A DNA stretch of 64,000 nt from assembly GCA_037157565.1 (NCBI GenBank), contig JAZHRO010000073.1:96202001-96266000 (forward strand). The letters run 5' to 3'. This document shows positions 23,466 to 34,791 of the stretch, piece after piece; the stretch's first letter is position 1; each line of letters begins with the position of its first letter. This DNA is from Thalassia testudinum (lineage: Eukaryota; Streptophyta; Magnoliopsida; Alismatales; Hydrocharitaceae). The notes beneath the pieces are model-generated. The model had not been told where the DNA came from, did not search any database, and worked only from the letters and a program-made list of their open reading frames with translations. A program made the translations under genes and the position numbers.

Positions 23466-25236
23466 TGATAAGTCAATTTTCACTTTTGCATTATGTTATT
23501 AAGATGATTTGTTGCTGTAGGATCGAAGTGGTGGAAAATCGCTTAACAAAATAATTAAAATTAAAATTAAACCACTCACAAGAGAGTAGGTTGTGTCCGC
23601 AGGGAGGCAATGACTTAGTTAAACTCGTAATTAGGTCAAAATCAAGTTCGCTAAACTATTCGCCAGATCAAACAATGCCTGTATAGCTCTGAAAGTAAAC
23701 CTTAAATTTATGGACAAGTCAAGGGGTGTGAATGTAATTTTTATGTTAGAAAATTATCCATGTGCAAGGGTATGCCATGTACTATGCACTTGCATGCATA
23801 CGAAAATGTCATTCAAAATTAAATTCAATGCACATAGAGATGAATAACAAGGTTTAACAATTTTCTAGAAGCATGAGACTGAAGGCATAAATTCACCACA
23901 ATAAAATAATGATAAATCAAAATTCATTTTTGTGGCAATGGCATGAAATGTAATTATTAATTGAGGTTGAAATAGGGGATTAGCTTCGGGTGGAGCTTGT
24001 TCACGGATGAAGGAGAGATGGATGGCGAGTTGGCGACCAGAGGTAGCCCTCCCTGATCGGCACCTAATGGTGGTGGCGGTTCGATGGATGGTGGTCGGAG
24101 TCAGCCTACCAGAGGAAAGAAGTGGCGATGGTGGAGGATGCTGCTGCTGGCCGCACGTGCCGCAGGAGCAAGGAGAGGTAGTGTGTGGGCACTACAAGCA
24201 CTGTAGGAATGTGTGGGGCGTGGTGAAGGCGTTGCTGGAGGGTGCTCTACAGGTGAGCATGGGGTGTGGGCACGTGGGGGCGTCGACTCTGCAGGGCGCA
24301 TAGGCGAACGTGGAGGTTCTGTTGGCACCAGCTGCAGGCACTGCAGGGAGGCGTGACGAGGGGCTGTGCGGTGGGGCTGGGGCGTGGTGAAGGCACTGCT
24401 GGAGGGCTCTCTGTAGGCACAAGGGCGTGCAGGCACGCTGGTTGGTGAAGGCGCACGGTGGGTAGGCGGCTAGGCGAGGGCATGTCGGCGCTGGTGGGTG
24501 CGTTGGAGGTGTTGGTGAAGGCGCGTGGTGGGCAGATGGCGCACGGTGGCGTGTTGGGAATGAGGGCACGGGCGTGGGTGCTGGGGATGAAGGCACGGGC
24601 GTGGGTGCTAGAGCATGGGTGGACTGGAGATGAAGGTGTGAGCAGGGTCTGATGGCTGGAGAAGAAGTGAGGGCTCGTGGTGGCTGGTGCACTTGGCAGG
24701 AGATGTTGCAGAGACTCTTTGACGGTGTGAGCTGTCACCCCACATGCCCACGGTGGTGGAGTCGCACTGCCAAGGTTGGAGGCCGGTGGTATGGAATGGA
24801 TGAGAAGCAATGTTCTCAATGCACAGTGAAGAACAAAGGGGTGGAGGCCATCCTTTAAACGGCAGCCCCTCCTCTTTTGTAGCCACGGCTAAGATTTGAA
24901 ATTCAAAACCTACCGTAGAATCAATGTGATGCACAGGAGGAGGAGGCGGAGACGGAGGAGTTACCTACAAAGGAGAAGAAGAAGAAAAATAATAAAATAA
25001 TTAGGGTTATTTATACATACCTCCTTAACTTCTATGTTAATTAAAATAGTGCACCTAATTAATTAATTAATTAAATGTATGCAACCCTTGGTTAATTCTA
25101 AATGCATGAATTATGCACTTAAGCTAAAAATATGAATTAATTTATTTACATCCTGATGTATGCTATCTAAATGTTAAAATTGACTTAGTGTCTAGACACT
25201 TAAATACTTAAATAGCCCACAAATATGGGTTAATCA
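23466..25236 (-). repeat. 3' LTR of element E
   Basis: It runs from TGATAAGTCAATTTTC to GGGTTAATCA and matches 52517-54270. The GC-rich middle (24000-24800) contains long open frames on both strands that are low-complexity (Pro/Ala/His/Ser) and not credible genes. Confidence 0.92.
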
Positions 25237-27021
25237 AATACTCTCATGCCTAGTTTTTGCTAGTCCCTAGCAAATCCAAGCAAAACCTAGCACTCTAAGT
25301 AGACTAGCCAACCCAATCGGTCTTCCTTTAGAAACATATTAATTTCAGACTTTGGACCTAAGGTTCCCAAGTAGCTGCTAAGTTACAAACTAGGTCGGCT
25401 AAAGACGGGTTGTAAGCATAAGTTTCCCTGATTTCTGACTCTACCCTAAGGTTTATTGATCCTTGAGATTAAAGCATCCATGCATGTCCATTGGTCTGAG
25501 CTATTTGAGGTTGGTATGATTGCCAACCTAAAAAAATTTCCTTTTTCTGAATAATATATATATATTTTTTTTTTGATTCCCCTAAGTCTAACCTCGGATT
25601 AGCTATCAACACGGTCTATGTCGAATTCATTGTCCCCATCATTGTACCTCAAAGGGTGCCTGGCTTTCGATGCTTCGAGATAGCACCACCTATAGTGACC
25701 CCAAGAACTCCTGGCAATCAACACTTCGAGATAGTATCACCCATGGATTTCTTAAATGAATTCAGGCCTGCGGTAATCGACACTTCGAGATTGGGCCACC
25801 CATGGTACCTGGACAGCACAATGCGCTTAGATGCCCCCAATAGGATGGATATCCTAAGAGACAAGCATCGAGGAGGTAATATGTTATCATCGCATCCTCA
25901 AGGTGAGTATATACGCCACCACTCCTGTGGAAGGAACTCTTCCAATCAAATTGTGTTTTCAAGCCTCTCCTAAGTCAAAACTAAGAGAACCAAATTTCTT
26001 TTAAGAAATGAATTAAGGTGATTACTTACTTACGCAAGACCAAGTGTGTGAAATTTGGATGCTTGGATTACAAGGACCCGTAAACTAAAAGATAGAATAG
26101 GACTCCAGATACTACCCCACCTTTTAGCTCAATCCCTAGCTTTTCTTCCTCACCTCTTGAGGAATGGTCCGCAACTTAACCCCTACTTAAGTTTTTAAGT
26201 CCACAAAGAACCCTAAAGGTCTAAAGTTAGTAGCTCACTTAGCTTCTAAAGTTTGACCATAGAATCAACTTAGTCTAACCTAGAGTTCTGATTTGCTTAA
26301 GAATGCATGGCCTAGCCAGTTAAGCTCAATAATTACAAAATACTTTTCTCTTTATTCTCTTTTTTTTTTTTTAATGTAAATGTATGCAATGCGGAATGCT
26401 TTAACTAAATGCATGAATGCACTATGTATAAATGCCATGTATATCCCCAAGTACACCCCCCCATGCCTAAAATCTGCAATGTCCCCATTGCAAAGAAGGA
26501 TATTACCTAGGTCAGAGATGGGCTGCCATTAATTTGCTAGCAGCCGAGTAGCCAAAGAACCCGCAAATCAGGTTCAAGGATTATAGAAATAGGCCCTAAA
26601 AATGAGCAAAGTAATGCTAGCCTAGAAAACAAGTAACCTAGGTTGTTGGCGAGCTGATGATGAATCCCAATAGCAAATGCTCACCCAACTAAGATGGGAA
26701 TGAAATCTTCCCAGGTCACTAGAAGAGGTTCTAAAGGATAAACTGGCATAACAACCTCTAAAGGGTAGGGGAAGGATGACAAGGATCCTCTAATAGAGAT
26801 GGGGAAGGAATGGTGTAGAGATAAACCCTCAGGGTAATGGACTGGCTAAAGAAATCATCAATCCATACCCAATACTACATTACAGGAAATATTAGTCTGT
26901 TAAGCCCCCTGGTCAGAGCAAAAGTGAGCATATCCCTAAGCCAAGGATCATCTAGGGTGTCCAAGTTTCGAGGTTGCGGGATGGCCATAATATCTAGGTT
27001 GGGTTTAATCAACTCAATGTC
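25237..27021 (-). other. Polypurine tract and noncoding 3' region of E
   Basis: The tract (plus-strand AATACTCTCATGCC) is followed by the hairpin TTTGCTAG / CTAGCAAA. The rest is collinear with the 3' regions of B, C and F. No env-like ORF is present. Element G lies at the right-hand end. Confidence 0.75.
25662..25805. repeat. Triple TTCGAGATAG repeat, copy in E
   Basis: Three units, CTTCGAGATAG, CTTCGAGATAG and CTTCGAGATTG, each followed by a C-rich spacer and CCTAT or CCATGG. Confidence 0.75.
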
Positions 27022-27206
27022 CGGTCGCTTCATGTTTCGCGTGATAGAATCGGGGTTACAAATAACCCATTGTCATAGTTGCAAAACACGTCGATCAGAT
27101 AAAATTTATACCAAAACTCCAAGGGAGTCTTGGGTCGAACACAGGGAGGCGACATTTACTTTATTGAAAACTGCTCTTCATTTTGTTTCTTTTTTGTATT
27201 TTGGGG

Positions 27207-29409
27207 TGATGGGTCGGCCCGAATAGGTTGTTAATATGATGATTTTAACGTTGAAATATGTATAGTGGTTAACCTAATTCGGACCTAACCATCTCTTTAC
27301 AAAATTTTTAACCTGGCCTACTTGATTTTATCTTGTCACTTTTATGTCCAGGGTCGAACTTAGGGAAGTGGGTTTCAAGTCGAGTTTCTACGTTTTCTTT
27401 AAAACGTGTCTCTTCCATTCTTTTATTCTGTTTTTGGTGTTTTTCTTATTTAGATTTTTTTTTCTGGTAATCCTTGTCCTTGAGGCACACCCTCAAAATT
27501 GTGTCCTTGGCTTTTAGCCAAAATAGAGTTCCAAAACGAGTCTTGCTACTCGCAAGACAGGATACCTGGAAGTCAAAGATTATCTTTTCTCTTTTCTATA
27601 CCTTTTTTATCTTTTTACTAAGAGAAGCGAACAGACAGAAAGTAAATATAGTATGTATATATATATATTATATATAAAGGGGTAGGGGTGGAGGTGGCGA
27701 TGGAGTGTAGCATTGTGTCGAGTCGGTCGTCGTCTAGAGAGACGCAACCAACTCGACTGGGTGCCGCGTGAAGTGTGGATGGATGATGGATGATGTATGG
27801 GTCCACGCTTTTTGTACGCGTGTATCGGGGAATATCAGCAACTAGTGCAGATATTCCCGTAATACAGCCTATGGCAAATAACATGAAAATATATATATAT
27901 GTGTATGTATATAAGTAAATATATCTATATATATATATAAATGTATAGGTATATATGTATAGATATATATAAATATATATATGTGTATATATATATATAG
28001 GTGTATATGTATATATGTATATATGTATATAAATATATGTATATATATATATATATATAATACTATATAGATGTATATAAGTATATGTATCTAGATATAT
28101 ATGTATATATATATAAGTATATAGATATGTATATATATATATGTATATAAGTATGTGTATATATATATATATAAGTATATGTGTAGGTATATAGATATAT
28201 ATATATACGTATATATATATATTTATATATATATATATTATATATATATGTATGTATACATAACTGTATAGATATACTATGTATATAAGTATATATATAT
28301 ATATAGATATATGTATGTATATATATATATATGCTACTATATATATGTATACATATAGATATATATATCTTTATACTAGTGTTTATGTGTGTGAGGGTGT
28401 GTGGAAGTGTCGGTGAAGATGTGTGTGTGCGTTGGTGTAGTGTACTGAGAGTGAGTGAAAAAGAGAGAGAGAGAGTGGGAGAGAGAGAGCTGGAGAGAGC
28501 GGGCGATGGCGCGCTCAGAGATGTGAGTTAAGCCGTCTGTAAAAGGCGGCGGATGTCTGGACGTGGCGTCGTCTGGGGATGGCGGCAGACGACTGATGGT
28601 CGCAGGTGCAAGTGCGCCTTCTCGCAGAGGATGTGGGGCTTCTGCAAGCCAGCGCGAGGGCGGAGAGCGGGCGATGGCCCGGGGAAGCGAACGCGGAGGA
28701 GGTCGGTAGGTGGTCGCGAAGGGGGCGGGGGGGAGCTGCTGCCCTCACTTGGCTGTTGCTGCCGCGGCTTCAAGCTTTGGAGCTTGAAGCGGCAGAAATG
28801 GCGTGAGATGAAAAAATGAAACGAAGGAAGACACCACGCCCACCAGCTTGTTGAAGAGCTGGGCAGTGGTGTTCCCACTGTGGTGGTGTGCACCACAGTG
28901 GGTTCTCCTGCTCGCCGGGTGCCTCCTCGAAGGAGGGCCGACGTATGGGAGGGGAGGATGGTGGAGGAGAAGGTGGTGGCTGCGGGTTTTTCTTCTGCAG
29001 CAGCGTATGTCTCGCAAGGAAGAAGCTGCAGCTTCTTATAGAGGAGGAGAGAGTGGTGTGCCTGGCTGCAACAGGGAGAGGGAGCGGGATTGGCAACTAC
29101 AGGGAGTGGCGTTGGCAGGGAGACATGACGTGGAGTAAATGCATGCAGCTGCGGGAAGAGAAGTGCAACCGCGGGAAGTGAGAAAAGAATTCAAGAGGAA
29201 ATAAAAATAAAGAAGGGACTTTTTGCAATGAGGCACTTGAGAAAAAAAAGTGAATTATGAAGCCATTTATTTCATTCTCTTCTCCTCTCAATTAAATGCA
29301 TGAATGCAAGTGCTTTTACAAATGCAACTGTAGAATCCTAATATGCAACGTTAATGCTAGGAAATAGCATAAGAAGGCTTTATTGCAGGCGTATTTTGAG
29401 GTGCAAACA
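27207..29409 (-). mobile_element. Solo LTR I1 with long TA-rich expansion
   Basis: 2203 bp from TGATGGGTCGG to GCAAACA, with perfect TSD TGGGG at 27202-27206 and 29410-29414. GGGTCGAACTTAGGGAAG near its left end matches the conserved box of the other minus-strand LTRs and sets the orientation. No internal region, primer site or polypurine tract is present. The GC-rich stretch (28500-29160) contains no convincing gene. Confidence 0.82.
27880..28375. repeat. TA/TATG microsatellite expansion
   Basis: About 500 bp of nearly uninterrupted TA, TATG, TAAG and TAGA units inside solo LTR I1, with a shorter TA run at about 27650-27675. It is flanked by GT-rich and GA-rich runs to about 28500. Confidence 0.92.
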
Positions 29410-30682
29410 TGGGGTTTTGTTATCTTTTTTGTATTTTTTGAAATAAAAGACAAGTAGAATGAATCACAAGATAGAAATGGAACAAATATGATGTATATGT
29501 CAAGCCAATGTCAATTACAATGAACTATGAAAGCATAAAAAGAGAGTGGGTGGTAGGAAATCTCCCGAATTGTCTGTTCGGTGAGACGACGGCGCTTGGC
29601 GGAAGCTCGGATGAAGGAGGTGAGGAGCAGGAAGACGGAGGTGAGATGCTAGAGGACGTCGGGTTGAGGAAAGCTTCGGCATAGCTTCAGAATGGAGGTG
29701 AGAAGATGGAGTTGATCTGCTACAGGAATGGAGGTGGGAGGACGGCTCCAAGGTGACCTATGAAGGAAGATGGGAAGTTAGTGGAATATTTAGTGGGGCA
29801 GAGGTTCGCTACACTAATAGGCACCTTGGGAGTGTGAGAATAAGCTCTAATAGAGCGTTGGTAGGCTTGCTAAAGCTTGGGAGTAGGTGGGAGTAGAGTA
29901 GGTAGAGATGGCTTGGAAAGGATGGGGTGTAAGTCCTTTTATAGTGGTAGAGAAGAGGCAAAAATCATATCTGAGTCTTTACTGACATCCACAAACGTCA
30001 CTACAGCACTCGTTGAAGATCCGCCCATCAATCGTTCTTGCTGGCGCGCACGGGCCTTCAGTGATGTCCACAAACGTCGTTGCAGTTGTCGCTGAAGATT
30101 CGCCTATCAAATCCTCTTGTTGGCATGCTCAGACCATTAGTGGCAGCTGCAAGCATCACTAATGGTGCGTCGCTAAAGGTCCGCATGCCTCCCTACTGGC
30201 GTGCGCTCTGCTGGCGCTACACGCTTCGCGCATCCGTGTCGCGCGCGTGTGATTGCACAGTAATCATAGGTCTTAATTGGCCTAGATTAAGCTAGGACTT
30301 AGCATAAGTTAGGGTTATTCATGGATGCATATGCATTATCTGCATCTTTACTGCTTTCCTTTAGCTATGCATAAAATAATGTTATAATGTGCTGATTAAG
30401 TACATTATGTCGATTGCAGGGAATAAGCTGATCAGGAGCTGGATCAAGAATAACGGGAGTTGTAGCAGAGCTGGAGCAGAAGGCCTAGTTTAGATGTAGG
30501 AATAATAATGTAAGGGGTTTAAAAGTTTGCTATTCTATTAAGTAGGAATAAAGCAGTAAAATGTGAAGAGCTTAGGTCCATCCTAGCCCTAGGATAGACT
30601 AGAGACTTCCCCAAGCATTAGCCACCCTTAGATTAGGTCACAACACCCTAGGAAGCCCTAAAACCCTAGTTCCAACCCTTCT

Positions 30683-30912
30683 CTGGACGTCCAGATAAGT
30701 TTTAAGACATCCATGAGCCTTAGCCAACTCCCACACACTTCAAACCCACTTCTGCAGTGTTATTGGACGTCCAGACACTTTGTCAGACGTCCAATTTCTG
30801 CAGAATACACAAAACAAAACCCGAAATCCTTTCTGACTCTGATTGCACGTCCAGACAACAAGTCTGGACTTCTGATTTTTGAGTATAAGACGTCTGATTA
30901 TATAATTAGACA
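30683..30912. repeat. Cluster of GACGTCC-type motifs in I2
   Basis: At least five related sites: GGACGTCCAGA twice, CAGACGTCCAATTT, GCACGTCCAGAC and AAGACGTCTGATTA, plus decayed GACATCC forms. The ACGT core is that of plant bZIP binding sites. They lie upstream of the TATA box, in U3. Confidence 0.55.
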
Positions 30913-31615
30913 TCCGATACTGCTCTCCAATTCCTGTTTTGAGATTTAAGCCTTGATCTTGGATCTCTAGGTCCCTAAACCCAATTCCAACCCCATAGGA
31001 ACCTAAATTAAGGTGCCCTAACCCTAGTACACCACCTCTAGACCTCCCTAAGGAGCTAATTAGGTCCTCACTAAACCTAATTGACTTGGATCTTAGTCAA
31101 TTCCATCAGCCTATTCAATTGGACTCATTGAGTCCAATTGAGCCCTGATCTCAGCACACACTGTCCAATTGGACTCAGTGAGAGTCCAATTGACCTAGAC
31201 CTGACTTACTTGAGTTGTTTTAATCTCAATTAAGTTTTCACACACCCAATTAAACTTGTATTAAGTTTAATTGCACTTTACCTGAGAGAATTAAGGTTTA
31301 TAACCCTAATTTGAGACCTACCTTGACCTAAACCCACTAGAACCCAACCTAATCAACCTAGCCACCTAAGTTTCGACCCACACACACCCACACACACCAT
31401 CCACACGAAAATATATAGCCTAGAGTTCTCTAGAACTCTGTACCATGTGTGGTTGCCTTGGTTGCCAAAAATAGCAACCAAGAGCCATTCAATTTTTAGA
31501 TCCACATTTGGTGGATCTAAAAACAACCATCCACCCTCTCTCTCTCACTCTCCCACAAGCTCTCACCATAAGCCTTCTAGAGAATTCCATAATTCTCTAG
31601 AGAGCTTCCTTAGGT

Positions 31616-31625
31616 CTATAAAAAG
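31616..31625 (+). promoter_or_regulatory. TATA box of I2
   Basis: CTATAAAAAG, a good plant TATA match, about 630 bp before a C-rich stretch with short ATG frames. Confidence 0.55.
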
Positions 31626-32499
31626 ACCCCTTGGGTGGCCATTGGCACCCATTCACTCCCATGGCAATTGCTCTCCATTTGTGCCATTCACGCCACCTCC
31701 ACTTAGCCACTCACTCCACCTCCACGAGCTCACTACCACCACCATGGAGGACACCATGCCGAGATGCTGGATCAACCCTACTTCTCTCCAAGGGTCGGCC
31801 TAAGCTACATTGGCCGCCCCTCATTCTCTTCTCGACCACTCCAAGGCCATCGGGGACCACCCCTGAATGCCTTCTATTCTTCTAGCTCTAGATCATGCTC
31901 TTCATAATTTTTATTGCTTTCATTTACTGCTTAGTAGAGAAGTCTTACTTCTCCCCCAATGATGCATGCGAAATCCCCCCGTTAATTCTTGCATGCAATC
32001 GTTTTCTGGTAGTTAGATTTAATTTTAAGCATTCATGTATAAGCTTTCCTCTAGATTTCCTTGTGCAACAACTCTCCCACGATGAATGAAATTTCATTAT
32101 ATATATATATATATCTTATGTGTTTGAAATCACCTTGAGCTAAATGATTATCATATTTGCATGATTTAAATGCCTGTTCTTTAACCGCCTATATATTACG
32201 CACCAGCATGTCGTTTAAATAAAGTAAAGCGACTTTAAGATCGATTTCAAAAGCAAAAACAACGCCTCCCAGAGACGAACGATCGGGACTCAAAGTCTCG
32301 TTATTTTTACAAAACAATATCTTTGTAGGATCGTATTTCGCAACTATACTACGATGCTTTTATAAAATATGCGATCTACGACCCTCCAACAGTGTGGTGG
32401 CGTGCGTTGGCATGCGCATATGCGTACGGTGCGATGCTGCTACGACTCATTGTGCGGCTGTGTGGCTGCTACTGAGCGGCTAGCCAAATTGGAAATTGG

Positions 32500-32572
32500 G
32501 GGGGCTGCGGTGATTTGAACCCATGCCCCTCCCTTGCAAGCCAACGCTACCACCATTACGGCAACCCCTCCC
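32500..32572 (-). repeat. tRNA-like (SINE-type) segment in the 3' LTR of G
   Basis: On the minus strand: GGGGTTGCCGTAATGGTGGT resembles a tRNA D-arm (A box), and about 30 bases later GGGTTCAAATC resembles a T-arm (B box). The copy in the other LTR at 38643-38716 has the better B box. Confidence 0.45.
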
Positions 32573-33173
32573 TTGTGTCGTGTGGAGCGGCTTAGTGCAT
32601 CCGCTTCCCAGCCGTTAGATCTTGATCCAACGGCTAGGATTGATGGGCGTGGATGAAGAAGGAGTTGGGCGATGCTGCTGGTTGGTGTTGGGTAGTCTGG
32701 ATGGCACCACGTGGTGCCATCTGGGCCGTCCATCTTCTTCTTCTTGTAGAGGGTACTACAGTGCTCAGATCAAGATGATTCCCACAGTGCCGAACTACGA
32801 TTGTCACTCTGGATCCATCCGTACGGTCGGATTTTCCATCTGAAACCCTTAGGGATGTTGCATTGCCCCCTAGCCGTTGATCTTCCTCACGCTTAATGTG
32901 ATGCTACGGGACTCTGATATGGACGATTTCAGAGGCGTTAGTCTCCGATCGTCGTCCTAATCATATCCGTATGGTTTGATAGTCCATCCAAGGCCCTGAA
33001 ATAAACCCTCTTTCCTCCTGACCATAAAAAGGACCTAATTAACATAAAATATAAACAACTACTCTAAATGCAGAATGATGCATGCTATGCGATATTTATA
33101 TCATGATATGCAATGCTAAGCCTAGGAACTATGACAAATAAGCATTTTACGATGAATTTATACGTGTTTATCA

Positions 33174-33210
33174 TATCCCCATGCCTATCTTTTGCTAGTC
33201 CCTAGCAAAA
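33174..33210 (-). promoter_or_regulatory. Polypurine tract and perfect hairpin of G
   Basis: Plus-strand TATCCCCATGCC follows the LTR. Then arms TTTTGCTAG (33190-33198) and CTAGCAAAA (33202-33210) enclose TCC. Confidence 0.8.
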
Positions 33211-34791
33211 TTAAACTACATGTTGTGTATAAATTCAAAATTAGGATTAGATCTCTTAAGCCTAAGTCGTTTATTAACAATAGAAAATTTCAACTAAGGT
33301 CCTAAACACAGAGACTCAACAGTACCCAAGTGTCTGCCAGAATGCAGACCACCCAAGTCCTCGCCTTAATTGAAAAGGGAAGATACATTTTTTTTTCTTC
33401 TTTTCTAATTTTTTTGTACTTTTGGAGTTTGAGAGTAACGGGATAACCTTTTACAACTACCCGACACGCCCAAGATTTGAAAAGGACTCTAAGTACTAAG
33501 CATCTTTGTGAAAAAGTGATAGACTCACAAAATGGCCGTTAAGATGAACTTCGGGTTTCTACGACCCTAGGTGACCTTGCCTAAAGGTTTATCTTTAGGA
33601 TCAGTAGCTTTCTCCCTACTTTTATTTATGGGATCAACACAAGGGCAAACCCAGTGTTTATCTCCCCAGTTTATTCTACTTCCCCGCATCTTCCCTAAGT
33701 GTTTTGGGAATTATTGTTCTTTTTTTTGTGAGCTGGGTTCTAGACAACCGGCCGATGAGCTGTTACCACCACCAACTTTCCAGCTATACTCGTGCGGTGA
33801 AGTGTGCTTTTATTTATTTTTCTTTTTATTTTCTCCTTTTTTTTGTTTTCGTTTCGTTTTGAGTGTTTTTTTTTTTAAAGTAAGTGGCTTCTCTAATCTA
33901 AGATTTACCTAAAGGAAGTACAACGAAAATGGTCTTGTGGCTGGACTCTAAACAACCGGCCGATGAGCTGTTACCACTGACAACTTGCCAGCCATACCAC
34001 CCAAGTTGGTCCATTAGCTACCTAATTTCTATAAAAATCGTTGGAAAGTGAGTCAGTGCAAAAAAAATGTGTGTAGATGCTTAGGCTTAAAGTCCCCCCA
34101 AATCAGAGGGCGGGTTGATAAGTCACATACTTATCATCCCAAATTATTTACTGAATTAAAATAAACTTCAATTGGCGAGGACTTGAGACTAAGTCCACAA
34201 TCGAGTGGACACCCTGGCTGATTAAGCCCGATGACCAGAAGAGTCTAGGTGATTAAGTCCTCTCATATCATTTCCTAAAGTTAATAACTTCCAAATGCCT
34301 AAGTTCCCTTTTCCTAATTTCTTTTTTTTATCTTTTTTCAAATTTTCAAAATTTTTTTTAATTTTATAAGAAGCTAAAAGAAATTCTCTGTAGTTAACAT
34401 AATGATTTCAGGAATTGATTATCCACCCCCCCATGCCTAAATGATGCAATGTCATTGTAAAAATAAAGACATGAAAAGGGCAGAGTAAATAGAAAATCAC
34501 CTGAGTGTCATGAAAATCTGGTTAGCTCCGCAGAGAGAAGAGTGTATACACACGTGCTATGTTTAATGCCTTCAGCTAGCCATAACATACATACAAAGAA
34601 GAAATTGAGAATTCACAAGTGCGGGCCAAAATCAAAATAAAAAGGTTGATCCTGAAAATCGTCTGCAGAAGATGTCCACAGATGTGGACGAGATTATGGT
34701 ATAGACCCATGCCCCAGGGTCGAGTGGTTCTTAGGTTCTGGATGAAAATCACCCATAACCGAAGGTTGTTGTGTTTGCGGGGCTGGGCCTA
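33211..34791 (-). other. Noncoding 3' region of G
   Basis: No convincing ORF. It contains two similar blocks, CGGCCGATGAGCTGTTACCA at 33750-33769 and 33957-33976, each followed by a CCAGC(T/C)ATAC stretch, i.e. a short internal duplication about 207 bp apart. It lacks the TTCGAGATAG triple repeat of B, C, E and F. Confidence 0.55.

Larger units (their letters stand above)
30250..32391 (+). mobile_element. Solo LTR I2
   Basis: 2142 bp from TGATTGCACAG to CCTCCAACA, flanked by GCGTG (30245-30249) and GTGTG (32392-32396), a one-mismatch TSD. Plus orientation follows from a TATA box at 31616 and a downstream GCCTCCCAGAGACGAACG box with ACTATACTACGATGC near the end, like the ends of A and H. It has no coding region; the open frame over 31447-31803 lies in the transcribed part of the LTR and has no recognisable domain. 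Confidence 0.8.
27022..33173 (-). repeat. 3' LTR of G, interrupted twice
   Basis: It matches 37540-39312 in three pieces: 27022-27206, 29410-30249 and 32392-33173. Net length is about 1.8 kb, ending CGTGTTTATCA. A TATA-like site CTATAAAAGG (minus strand) is at 29935-29944. Confidence 0.88.
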
